A stretch of DNA of 64,000 nucleotides. Source: Amanita rubescens (lineage: Eukaryota; Basidiomycota; Agaricomycetes; Agaricales; Amanitaceae). Below the pieces are notes generated by a model that saw nothing but the letters and a program-made list of their open reading frames with translations, ran no database searches and was not told where the DNA came from. Position 1 is the stretch's first letter; the number at the start of each line of letters is the position of its first letter. Position numbers and translations under genes: made by a program. The stretch lies in contig WION01000012.1 in assembly GCA_015039365.1 (NCBI GenBank), positions 496,001-560,000 of the forward strand. The letters run 5' to 3'. This document shows, in pieces, positions 26,070 to 37,250 of the stretch.

Positions 26070-28230
26070 CTATCCACCCATCGGACCATCAGCCACATTC
26101 TTATTCGTCCTTGGCCCGTTTCTTTCCAGTTCTTCTCTTACCGACGCTATTAGCCGTTGGATGCGCTCCGCATTTGGCTGTATTATAATTTAATCTGGAT
26201 AATTCTCTGGCAGGATAACTCTGGCTCACCTCTTTACAGTACGTAATGAGTCGCTCCACGAACATCGAATGTCCGTTTTGGGCTTCTTCCAGGTCTTTCT
26301 TGAGTTGATGATTCTGTGGACGGACGCCGGCGTGCGTGATAGAAAGTTAAAATGTAAAAGAATGTGAAGTGATGAGAATGGTAGACCCCTAACGCGGACG
26401 GATGGACGTCACGTCGGTTGAGAAACAAAAGCCTACCTCTTCATCTAGTTTGTCGGCACGAGTCTTCTCGCCCTCCGCCAATTGTCTTTGCTCAGCAGCA
26501 CGAGCCCTGGATAATAGAACCTCCAACTCTTTTGAGCGGATAACACATTCGAAATGTCGTTCGCGCAACTCATACAAACGTAAAACTTCTTTCAGCCTTT
26601 CACGAACGCTAAGCAGGGAAATGTTAACTTGACATAACAGATGGTCCAAATTACCGATCACAACGTACACTCCATCGAAAATTTCCTCTACCGTGCGTTT
26701 GGCTCTGAAGGTCTTTGTATTAGCTATAGAAAAGCTCGACGGTTCCTATACTTACTCTTGAGGGTCATTGGTCCAATTCTTCTTCAGCTTTTCGTGATAC
26801 GGTTCCGCCTTATCATGCTGTCAGAACAGAATCAGCGTTCGACGCATAGTCGCTGCAGTTGAGGGTGTAAAGCGATGGTTATTCAATACTCACCCACTCT
26901 TGAGGTGAATTCTGTCAGGTCCATCAATTCCACAGCAATAATATCATCTCCATCCTCCATGTTGGCGTCTTCTGGGGTTTGATCCGGTTCAATGGATCTT
27001 CCATTATGGGTAAAAATGTATTGTAGTGGTGGTCTCGATGGAGTGCCGGACGAGTCTAGCCTTGCGACTTCATTCACACTGGTCACAGAGCCTGTCCCTT
27101 TTCTCGTCTGTAATCACTCCACCAATATTGATGCTTCCCTCTTCTGGCTTCTTCCCGCTACTTTTCTCCATACGTTCTGTCCACGCGTCGAACAACCGAC
27201 AGAGCTTGGTCTTGCGACCTATCTTGAAGAACAATTCTGCACGATAGCGGCATGTGACCTTGATGACAATGTCGGGCATCTCTCGGTATTTGAGCTCCTG
27301 CATTTTAACCTTGTCAGATCGCTTGGCGAGATCGTTTTTCATTTGGACAAGCTGGAAGGTAAATGTAAATAACTTGTGTATGCGATACAGATGCAATGTA
27401 CCTCATCTTGCGCGTCTTCGACGCTTTGTGTTAAGCGTTTCCCGTCTTCCTGCAATTATTTTCAGATAACATATGCTATTTGTTATTCTTCACGAGCCCA
27501 CCCGTAATCTCTTATTGTCCTGGTCGGGTCAACAACTCGCTAATTGTCAGCGCTCAAGTAGGCCTACCTTCTGAAGCTCACGAGCGAGATTCTCCATCTT
27601 GACTTTGGTTTGATTTGCTTTCGTGAGCTGGCTCTTGGCTATTCCATGCCATTGTGTCACTGAATGACCACATTCAATGACAATTTAACATACCTGCATC
27701 CTTGTCCTTCAGAAGCTTTTGCTTTTCTTTCGCGTGATCTCGCTCCAATCGCTTGTACTCTGCAAACTTGGCGGCGCATCTAGCGGCGTGTCTCTGATGG
27801 AGTGAAGACGGAACATACTAGTTCTATGTATTTGGCATGTATTGCACTCTCTCCGAGGCCACGGACAGACTGTTGGGCCTCCTCAGCTAGTCAAAGGTTG
27901 AGGCAGGAAGAGACAGTGCAGTAATGTGCTCATACCGAATCTACGTTCCTCTTCTTCCTCCAACACTTCTTCCTCTTCCAGTGCAGCAATTCTGCTCCTG
28001 ACGCTCTCGTACATAGTAGCCGGGTCGACAGGAGGTGGGGGATCAGTGCGCTTCTTTCCCTTGGTATTCTGTGTATGCTGACCGTTGACATGTTTAGTAT
28101 TGGGTGATTGGTGGCTTGGCGGAGCGGGAGGTGCAGTTGTTGGTACGGGAGGTGCAGGTCCTATGGGATGTGATTTGGGTTGCCTTGTAGACGCGTGCTG
28201 TGATGGCTGCGCTGCTGGTGTGGAATTCAT
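26070..28230 (-). CDS. taxilin-like coiled-coil protein with internal SUMO-like segment
   Basis: Taxilins are long coiled-coil proteins that bind syntaxins or nascent chains. The N-terminus (ATG 28230) is Pro/Thr-rich (PPPPVDPATMYESV), then RSRIAALEEEEVLEEEEER. Coiled-coil exons follow: KFAEYKRLERDHAKEKQKLL, QLTKANQTKVKMENLARELQ and QMKNDLAKRSDKVKMQELKY. The taxilin signature YELRERHF with SKELEVLLSRARAAEQRQ lies near 26600-26480, and the protein ends ERIQRLIASVREELERNG, stop 26070-26072. Unexpectedly, the exon carrying KMQELKYRE continues straight into a ubiquitin/SUMO-like fold (listed separately), so the locus may encode a fusion. One join (27794-27818) needs a GTATGT...CAG segment of only 25 bases, or an indel. 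The gene call is good; the full exon structure is uncertain. Confidence 0.75.
26910..27290 (-). other. SUMO/ubiquitin-like domain inside the taxilin-like gene
   Basis: The first part reads PDIVIKVTCRYRAELFFKIG, then RKTKLCRLFDAWTERME. This matches the first two strands and the helix of SUMO-type folds (IKV...EVFFKIKR-T-x-L-x-x-L-x-x-A-x-x-x-R). The second part reads LQYIFTHNGRSIEPDQTPED, then ANMEDGDDIIAVEL, matching the C-terminal strands (F-x-F-D-G-x-R-I-x-x-D-x-T-P-x-x-x-x-M-E-D-x-D-x-I). No C-terminal Gly-Gly for conjugation is seen, so it would be a domain rather than a modifier. The two parts are in different frames. An intron from the GTATGG or GTAGCG donor to AAAAG near 27100 would join them with a Ser/Thr-rich loop. 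Confidence 0.6.
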
Positions 28231-28492
28231 TGAGAAGCACGCTTCGGGCTGCAAGTGACTTTTTCGGGTAACGGCGTGGATTCAAAAAGATCTAATTTGT
28301 TTACTCAAATGTATATATTTCACTCAATGTATTCTCGCAACCGATCTCATCTAGCTAATACTCTCGCAATGTTAAGAGACAGACCGTTCATCGTTTCAAC
28401 TCAATTTTCTCTGGTGGAATCTAATATTGGCTCTCCCTTTAAGGATGTGTGACGTGACACCTCGCGTCGCGTCGTGCTGATCACCAGCTTAT

Positions 28493-31400
28493 ATGCGTCG
28501 TTCTGGCAAGTACTGTTGATGTTCTCGAGTCCGTATACTCATAATTAACAGCTAGCAGACTCTTTGTCAGATTCACCGGGAAGAAAACGCCAGCGTCTTT
28601 CATCTCCTGTTTATGATGGGTCCACAGACCCTTTGAGCCAGGATGAGATCGTAGCACTCGACGCTTTGGAAGCCAGACTTTTACGGACAGGCCCGTTCAA
28701 TACAAACTCAGATGGGAAGGCCAACTTGAGCAAAGCAACTAGAGATGAACTTCCTGATGACGACGAAAACCCTTTCATATCTACATCTGCATTACCTGGA
28801 TTTGCTTCGGCCGCCTCACTACACGAACAAAGCAGTCCAGATCAGATCCCAAACCTATCCACTCCACGAATCAGATCATGATGCGTGGTTCAAACCAGCT
28901 TCAGATGTGTCATTTATTGGGTTTCAAGCTGCGTCAGCAGTAAGTTCATCGTCAAGCAAGCCCACAGCCACTCTTGGCTTTGCATCTGCTGGCATAGGCT
29001 TCTCTACGGCAGGCAAGAAAAGTATATATGCACCATCCAAAGCTGCTTTGGCCGCTGCACAAGCGAAGTTGGAAGCAATGTTGAATGAAGACGAGGACAA
29101 GCCAGTGGATCATTATCCTACATCGCCCATTAAGCGAACAGCTATGGATGTCTCGGCAAAGCCAGAGGCTACACCGTCGTATAAGCGACCTGCGTTTAGG
29201 GCGCTAGAAAATGCTTTCAACTCGCCGAAAACGCCGGTAAATCACGAGGGTAACAAGGGGAAATCTGATAGCATTCCCTTTTCCCCATTAATAGACCGTT
29301 CAAGAGGCAAAGGCAAAGAGGATAGAAAATCTTCAGGATGAGCAGGGCAATACAGGGAATATCATGCAAACTCCTTCGAGTACGGCGAAACCCCGGTATT
29401 CCAAACAATTCGTATCTCCTCTAATCACACGTCATCCTCGACTTACTGAGGGAGAGCAAAGCACTTCTGCGGTTTCCCGAAATGAAGTCCAAACAACTTT
29501 CTCGAGCGCAGCGTCCCAATTACCCGTATCCCAACGTCATTTTATGACACCACGCAGACCAGATTCAGCGCCTGAAACTCCAATTCGGACTCAATCTGCG
29601 GGTCCCAAGGAACGGAAAATTTAAACCGCCGAGTCGCTCGTTTGTTACACCTTTTAAAGGGGGCGCAATGCCTAAAAGTATTGGAAAAACTCCGGTGCGC
29701 ACCCCCGACATCATCCCATCGAGGTTCCCTCAGGCACAATCGCCGAAGCCAAAAGGGGGACAACCATGCTTCTTTGACTTGAGTACGTCCCCTGATCCGA
29801 TTGGCGCGCCCGATGCTCATACACCTTCAGCACCACCATCAGATAGAGTGACACTGAGGTCATCAGGGTTGTGGCCTCAAAAGTACGATGAAGAGGATCT
29901 AGATATGTATGACGCAAGAATTTTTACAATCAACATCCTATATTGACTCCGCTTTTAGAACTCTCCTCGAGTTGGGTCAGATCACGCCATCATTGGCTCA
30001 ATTCTATTCATTCCATACCACTTCAAATATTGTCGATTCTGGAAAATCCGAAAAGCTGGGACCATCCAATGCACTAGATGACTTGAAGAGACGAGGGTGT
30101 AGTCTGGTCACAAAGCCGTGGATTGAGAATCATTGGAGTTTGATCCTTTGGAAGTTATCAGGAATGGTTTTACTCAATCCTGAGCAGGAAAAGGATCCAA
30201 CAAAGAGAAGGTGGTGCTGGCCAGAAGTGATAAGGCAACTTTTGTATAGGTAATGTTCCAGCCTCCAGATTATTGGAAAGGCGCGCTAAAGGAGAATTAG
30301 ATATGAACGAGAATTAAACCAAGGAAAACGCCCAGCACTTCGTAAGGTCACAGCTCGTGATACACCAGCTTCGTTTCCTATGATACTCTGTGTTTCGAAT
30401 ATTATTTGGTCGGAGGGCGGTAGAAGAGCAGACGGGCTGGCTATTGATCGAGTTCCCGAGCTCGAGCTCACCGATGGGTGGTATCGTTTACGGGCAAGCG
30501 TGGACCCGCCTATGGCTAGAGCCATCGGCAGAGGGGTAATCAGAATCGGGAGGAAACTTGGGATCGCAGGTGCTCGGGTGCGTATAGGGTTTCCATTTGC
30601 TCTTCACTTCATTCATTGCTATTGATTCTAGTTGTCATCTGAGAGAAAGGAGCCATCTGAGGTACTCGAAGCTTATGACAACACCAAACTTGTGCTATCA
30701 GGAAATTCCTCTCAATTAATGCCATGGCATGCGAAGCTTGGCTTTCAGCATGGTCCTTGTATATCTACGCTGCATAGCCTCAGCCCGGATGGCGGTTGCG
30801 TCGCCGTTGTGGACATTGTCGTGATGAAGGTGAGACAGGCTTCCTTAACTCGAGGAAGTTAGCAACAGCAATATCTAGGCGTTTCCGGTTGCATATATCG
30901 AGTTCTTTGACGATGGAGAACAAAAGCGCCGCGAAGGCCCGAGGAATGAGATCGAAGAAACAAAATTGTATGAAGAGTGGAAGGCAAGAGCTTCCTGGTT
31001 AGTCCCCGATTCATTTAACCATCTAATTACCATAGAGAAAACGTGAACAAGAAGGCTCCAAGCTTCGATATGACCTTCAGAAGCGTATCAACCGCTTTGA
31101 AGGTTACATAGACCGCCTAGAGCGTCGAGCAGGGGCATTTCGTCCGAGCGATGATGGTAGGAGCCGAATCTTCCATCCAAACCAATTCACGTATCTGGCC
31201 ATCAGAGTCGGCCCCTGAAAATATCGACGAGCTTTATGATACCTTGGACGATCCAACTGATGCTAACGCGACAATAGCAAAACTCGGTCCACTCGAGTCT
31301 GGATGGCTTGCACGACATACCCGGATAACCCTGGACAAGGAAAGAGAAGCTGTGGGCGAGCAGATCGAACAAGAATTACAGGTATATTATGACGCTATCT

Positions 31401-31768
31401 ATGCATTGGCAACTGATATCCCTTGCTAGAAATCTTGCCCGCCACGAGACGTCCGAAGTTTTCGAGTTGTTGTTGCGCAAGACGCATGCACTCGGCGACG
31501 ACCTGCAAATCGAATAGCACAACTAACAGTTTGGGATGCGCTTGGTCTGTCCTTCGATGAGGGCGGTCCTCAAGGAACTTTCAAAACGGGGCAAAGATAC
31601 TTAGTAAGTTGTTGTTGAGAAGGTGCCCAGTTATCGAAACTCACCACAGGTTATTTGCAGGTGACAAATTTGGTGCCGACGCAGCAATCTGCATGGATGA
31701 ACTGCGAACCCGGGTCAGAAATTTATCTTAGCACTAGGCGCGATTCACGATGGACACGGCTGGGATGA
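28493..31768 (+). CDS. BRH2: BRCA2/Brh2-like recombination mediator
   Basis: BRCA2 family proteins load Rad51 onto single-stranded DNA in homologous recombination. A BRC-like motif is visible near 28970-29070 (GIGFSTAGKKSIYAPSKAAL, then AAAQAKL; compare F-x-T-A-x-G-K with a downstream L). The DNA-binding domain follows. Its helical part has FRTLLELGQITPS and KPWIENHWSLILWKLSGM. The first OB fold has DTPASFPMILCVSNI and TDGWYRLRASVDPPMARAIG, ending in LGIAGARLSSE. Later come FHQ-type coil residues (SKLRYDLQKRINRFEGYIDR) and a last OB-like part (GLSFDEGGPQGTFKTGQRYL), stop 31766-31768. The first coding ATG is uncertain; 28493 is a guess. The less conserved N-terminal third changes frame near 29325, 29613-29626 and 29902-29914. 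A further change near 28840 could be a 40-base intron. Confidence 0.82.
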
Positions 31769-31848
31769 GTATAAGATAGGGGCCAGAAGTGTAAGAGTTG
31801 CAATATATATTATCCATATGCATGAATCCTTAAGTAATGTAAACTCTT

Positions 31849-33590
31849 TCAAACTCGGGTCCCGCTGGCTACACCGTACTTGGCAAAAACTTCTTCCCAA
31901 GAGCCCGTATCTTCATGTCCCATACAGACGACGGTGGGTTTTGCCGCCGAGTTGGAGCCAAAGACACGATTTGCTACGCGACGCATGTCGTCAGGTTGAA
32001 GCTGATCAATCTTCTCTACCATCTCTGTCACGGGGATTTTCCGACTGTGCACAAGGATCTATTTGGGATGTTCAGATACAGCCGATTGCCTGAGTAACGA
32101 AATTACCTGACGTCCCAAGTCCTCCACCTCAACAGCTCTGCTTTCAAGTGCCATCATCAGACTCGATTTGAGTTGGTTTTTAGCACGGGAAAATTCTTCT
32201 TGGGGTATGGGCGTATATAACAGCAGACTTAGCTGATGGACGAGGTGGGGTAAGATTTGTGAAGGTGTATTGCCACCTCGCAGTCCAGATGAAGCGGGAA
32301 CGAAAGAGGCGAACAAACCGAAGAGTGATGAATCGGTGTATATGTGATGGAAAGATGCGCAGTGGTCGATTTGTGGGAAGTGGTTGAGGATGTGAGTGTA
32401 AAGTCGTGAATACATGCCCTTGCCGGGACCACCTGGACGTTATGAGATTAAAAGCTAAAAATGCACGACAGAACAAAAAAGCCTACCTGCAGAGAAGCTC
32501 CCTCCACCACCGAGAAGGACCTGCATAGTCGCTAGAGCATAGATATCGTCATCATGGATTCCTACACCCTCGAAAGCAATGTATAGATGATTAAATTCCT
32601 GCGATTGATCGCGTATGAATCTGTGACCGCCCGTATAGGTTGTCGACGTCGAGACAGGCAAGGGTTGCGGTGTTGATGGGGAAAGTGAGTGGGGGAACAG
32701 GTAGGACGCAGCGCGTGTCAGAGACTTGCCAACAGAAGGAGATGACGATGATAATAAGTGTGGTTGTGGTTGTGGCTGTGGCTGTAAAGGATTTGGTCGT
32801 ACGAATGTATTTTGTGCCGGGTAAACAGATTTCAATGAGGAAAAGTACTTGTCAACAAGTTCAACGAGTTCTTGGTGGTGCATCCCCACACCAGCAATGA
32901 CCATTCTCTCCGGCCTGTACCACTCCTTCATTGATGTCCGCAGTAATAGCTCATCTATAGTTCCAATACGGTCCTCGGGGCACAAAAGTGGGTTACCCAG
33001 ACCTTTCTGGCCATACGCAATGCTATGGAGAACTTCTGGAAGCACCATGTCCGGCTTGGCGCTCATTTCTCTAAACTCGTAGAAAGCTGCGTCGCGCTGA
33101 GCTTCAATTTCCTCATGCAGAAAGGCAGGGTCAAGGACAGTGTCTGCAATGAGGGACATGGCAAGAGGCGTTGCTTGATGAAAATGGGATGATTGATACA
33201 TGATAGATTCTCGAGAAGAAGAGCACATTATTTGACCTCCCAGGGATTGTACGGCCGTTGACATTTCGGCGTCAGATCGAGTAGCTGTAGACTATGATAC
33301 CTATAAAGCATTGCATATGGCGGGCCCAGAAAAAATCATACCTTAAATGCCATCCTGTCTAGAAAATGGCTGACACCAGAGGTCTCCGGAGACTCATAAC
33401 GTGAACCGGCATCAACATACAAGCCAACTGAGGAAAAATGCCCGGGGGTATTTTCCGTCGCAACTCGTATTTTGTTCGGTAGAGTAGTTATCTGTACAAG
33501 TGGATTTGGAGCCAAGACATTGAGTGAGCGTTTGGGATGACGACGAGACAAGACATTTCCTCGACGAACGAAGGACTGAGCCCTTGTCAT
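31849..33590 (-). CDS. MAS2: mitochondrial processing peptidase alpha subunit
   Basis: This is the non-catalytic partner of the matrix protease (an M16 family heterodimer) that cleaves presequences from imported proteins. The start was chosen at ATG 33590 (MTRAQSFVRRGNVLSRR), a basic presequence. The N-terminal fold reads TTLPNKIRVATENTPGHFSS, VGLYVDAGSRYE and SHFLDRMAFK; the catalytic HxxEH of the beta subunit is replaced, as expected for alpha. The glycine-rich substrate loop is intact: [20 protein letters not shown] spans a splice junction. A long low-complexity insert rich in Pro and Gln lies between VRPNPL and GGHRFIRD. The C-terminal half includes EEFSRAKNQLKSSLMMALES and RRVANRVFGSN. 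The introns are short and canonical. Confidence 0.93.
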
Positions 33591-33835
33591 AGCAGAGGGA
33601 GAGCTAGGGATCACAATGCTGCATCACAGCCGCTTAGTCATGGAATATCGACACGTGATGCTATTGCTTAAAAAGATCCCACGATGGCTCTTTCGTGACT
33701 TCGTCCGGCCGAAGATAAATCAAGGCCTTAGAACCTGCAACGTTGTTCTTCTAGTCATACCCACAATACTTGATCCTCCTATCACAACATACGATGCATA
33801 AGGTACAAAAAAGAAATGATAGAAGCATGTCTCGC

Positions 33836-34027
33836 TTATTTCCTCTTCGTGCCCGGCTTGAGCGCTCGCCTCGTGTTCAGCTCTGAATGGGTATTTTCAA
33901 TGCTGCTGTGATATGGATTGGCTTTGGAGGGTTTATAAGTGGGAGAGCCGTCGTTCTCGGGCCAGCCTTGACGGTTGAGTGCAACTCCGAATTCACGAAG
34001 CACATTACGATGCACCATTCGGTCCAT
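33836..34027 (-). CDS. small hypothetical protein
   Basis: A 63-residue frame begins at ATG 34027 (MDRMVHRNVLREFGVAL) and ends in a basic tail (RRALKPGTKRK). It has no hydrophobic helix and no motif I recognise. It lies in a gap between two genes and could be a genuine short protein or chance. Confidence 0.25.
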   Translation of the reverse strand: MDRMVHRNVLREFGVALNRQGWPENDGSPTYKPSKANPYHSSIENTHSELNTRRALKPGTKRK

Positions 34028-35906
34028 ACCACCGTTTACGAGTTGATAATAAAGTATAGCTAAGGGGGTCGTTTCCGATCATGTCTAACGTGATCTCGCG
34101 TGACGCCGCATGACATGTTTTAACCTTGCAGTGTTCCATAGTCCCGCCATGATCAACATGACGAACTTAAGCAGACCCAAGAGAACAACCAGGAAAATGA
34201 TTCGAGATCATGCATCGTACCAACCAGAATATCTCTGGCCAAAAGTTCACCAATCGCATAAGACATGGTTGATACGTTCCAATGCCTACATATCAGTTTA
34301 CCGTTATCTCTTTTAGCTCTCTAGAGATGTTGGAAGAGTATGCGCATGGCTGATAATCATCTTGGGGTGTACTAAACCTGTCCCACTTCCACACACACAG
34401 ATGCAGTCATGAAGAAATTCCTTGGACTGCCTAGATGTAGTTAGCAAAACATTGCCCCCGCTTACATCTCGATGGAGAAGGCCGCAGTCCATAAGTGCTT
34501 GATGTCTTGTATTCGTTTGACGACTAATAAGCTACAGAAAAAAATGACCATGCTTGAACAACATACCTTTGATGGCGTCCCGGATGGCCTCTACGAGCTG
34601 CTTCGTAGATGTAAACTCTACGATTGGCTCCCCGACTGGATAGATTGTCGTCCTAGTAAGAGTTCGATTGAGGTCGACGTATCCTGGCTTTCGAATCTCA
34701 GTTTATGGCAATTGGAGAGGGAACAAAGCGTCGTGTGCCGAAGGGTTCATAGCCGCAAACGCTGTTGCAGGCTGCTGCTGATTTGCAACGCCCCCGGGGT
34801 TGTTATCACCCCACATCCTGCCCGGGTTGACCGCTGGCCGATGCACCTTTAGCCGCGGACGTCTCGTGGCTTGTCGTCCTGTGCCAAGGAAAACGGCCCG
34901 CATCCAAGCCAAAGTCAATTGCGCAGGCGGGAACGCGGCGCTCAGGACTCGCCCGATTCTGTCCTGGGCCGCATCAATCCAATTTAAATGCGACATTGGG
35001 ACCCTAATTCCGAGGCCGAAGTGAATTACGACGGAGGAAAATATCAATTCGGCCAGTTTTATATTGGAGCTCGACGAACCGGACTTGGAAGCAGCGGCCT
35101 GGTACATATCATTAGACACGATCATGATGTACGAAGTTGCCATGAATTTAGTCGGCTACCGATACGACTGCGACCAATGACTTACGAGTATCATAAGGCG
35201 ATCTCACGCAATAGCACTTAAAACCCATGAATCGTAGTGGAGCCAGACGCGCAGCACCAGCCCCCCGAAAAAATAGGCGGGATGCAGAATAGGAACGGGA
35301 GCCGGTCGGCCAGCGAGGACACAAATTGAACAGGATCATCGGTGATTCAGAGTATTGCGACGACGACATAACAAAACCGACTAAAGTCAAGCATAGGACG
35401 ACCAAATTTTACGAAGGACGGTAGAAACGACAGGTAGGACGCAACGACGTAAGTCACGGAAGGAAAAATCTGAGTCAATGTTTGTACTTGTATTCAGCCT
35501 GTCACTGGCACGAAAACTGCTCAACAAGATACTGGGCAAGCAAGGTAGTTATAATATGAATAGCGCGAAGGCGGGATTGGCAAAATTTTCTTATGGTGCG
35601 TTTTCAGCCAGCTTGAACCACATGGCGCCCGAAGTATATATAGGTCACTTTAACTAACATGTGTTACTTTCAAGTTTCGAGCAATAGTGGAAAATTATCC
35701 ACCACATTCAAATTGGACAGCTGACTAGAAGGTTTTTTTGCGTGGGCGGCTGGACAATCATTCAGGGATGTACGGTAGCCGTTCGAGCTCCGGTTGCAGC
35801 TTTTAGTCCCCAAGGATTCGGGTCTAAACATCCGAGCCGCTACCGTCGCTTACTTTCTGACACGCACTTACTCGGAGCTGCACGGGACTGTTGCAAACAC
35901 TTCGCC
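34028..35906. other. 1.9 kb region without a convincing gene
   Basis: The longest frames are 146 codons on the minus strand (34703-35143; Ser- and Ala-rich, IHFGLGIRVPMSHLNWIDAA) and its plus-strand shadow. Neither has splice-linked neighbours, a recognisable domain or clear coding bias. The stretch 35280-35480 is purine-rich. It could be decayed mobile DNA, a lost gene or a long promoter for the ceramidase gene. Confidence 0.35.
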
Positions 35907-37112
35907 ATGGCCTCCATCAGTGAGTTTTGGGTGCAGAACCAGGGCTTCTTTGACCCGGTGACCGCGACGCTCGACTGGTGTGAAGTAAGTCGCCGCAAAC
36001 TCGGGTCGACCTATACTGATATCTGGCACTTTACTAGGCCAATTACCAATTTTCTTATTACATTGCAGAAATGGCCAATTCGTTTTCAAATTTATTCACT
36101 ATTGCCCTGGCTGCCTGTGGTTATCTGGAAGCTCGTCGACAAAACCTACCTCAGAGATACCTCATTGGCTATATCGTACGTGGATCTTATTCGGTTGTGT
36201 GACTGCCGGCTTTCAACTCGACCAGGGCGTGGCACTGGTTGGTATAGGGAGCTTTGCATTCCATGCTACCCTCTTGTACGAAGCACAGCTTGCCGATGAA
36301 TTGCCTATGATCTACGTGGGCTCTATGAGTCTTTGGCTCATTTTTGACGACCAGCCTGGATTTGATCTTCAAAGAAGCAGGACGAAATGGATGATCTTTT
36401 TGCTTATTGCTTTCGACGTTCTCTTCACTCTGAGCTAGTGAGTTTCAGTTCTCGATCGTTGTCGAGCGCTCACGGTCGTCACAGCTGTTTTTATCGCAAC
36501 CCAGTGTACCATCAACTTGTTTTTGCAAGCATTGTATTCATTGTAGCATTCCGTATCACCCATACTTTGAAATACTCGAAAGCATCATCAGGAATACCCC
36601 CCGAGACAAAAACCATGATCGGGAAGTTGTTTGCGACTGGTGCAGCGCTCTTCGCGCTTGGGTTCTTGATCTGGAATATGGACAACACATATTGCACGTC
36701 TCTAACTGACATGAAGCGGGCGCTTGGTTATCCAGCTGCTTTTTTTCTGGAAGGTACGTCAACATCAAACTCATTTCACCAATAACTAATAACGATCACT
36801 ATATAGGACACGCGTGGTGGCACATTTTGACAGTATGCGACCTGGACTTGATTGGTTTCTCGTTTTGACTAGCATTTAGGGCGCTGGCACTTACTATATG
36901 TTTAGTGGCGTTCAGTGTAGGTGATCATCAATTTCGTTATTGATTGTTACTCACGAGCCCTTGCAGATGTGTAAGTAGGCTTACTGCATCCCCGAGGCTT
37001 AACTCACTGGATATACAGGACATTGTGTTTGAAAGATTCACCGGACAACTACACGGTAAACTACAAGTACTTCCTCCCCCATATAATCAGGCAGGACAAA
37101 CCCCGTATATAG
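35907..37112 (+). CDS. YPC1: alkaline ceramidase (Ypc1/Ydc1 family)
   Basis: This integral ER membrane enzyme hydrolyses ceramide or phytoceramide to a sphingoid base and fatty acid. The first exon (MASISEFWVQNQGFFDPVTA, then TLDWCE) joins ANYQFSYYIAEMANSFSNL across a GTAAGT intron, giving the WCExNY block of the CREST superfamily. The metal-site histidine block GIGSFAFHATLLYEAQLADE and LPMIYVGSMSLWLIFDD are clear. Further hydrophobic helices follow (FASIVFIVAFRITHT, LFATGAALFALGFLIWNMDN). The second His block, EGHAWWHILTGAGTYYMFSG, is split by an intron. The protein ends LCLKDSPDNYTVNYKYFLPH before the stop at 37110-37112. All expected catalytic blocks are present. Confidence 0.93.
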
Positions 37113-37250
37113 TTCCAATGCTGTTACACTGTACCCCGTTACCACTGTGTCGTATGTTAGATAGATGTGCAGAGTTGGGATGGTCTATATCATTAGATAG
37201 AACTATATAAATTAATGTATCCTGTAGAAGTTGACGGGTATGTGCAACGT

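Noticed and set aside
26910..27290. Free SUMO (Smt3) gene
   Set aside because: There is no start codon at a suitable place, no C-terminal Gly-Gly, and the upstream exon is fused in frame to coiled-coil sequence, so a conjugatable SUMO is unlikely.
34472..34852. 126-codon plus-strand frame MEKAAVHKCLMS
   Set aside because: It overlaps an equally long minus-strand frame, has no recognisable domain, and neither side shows splice-linked exons.
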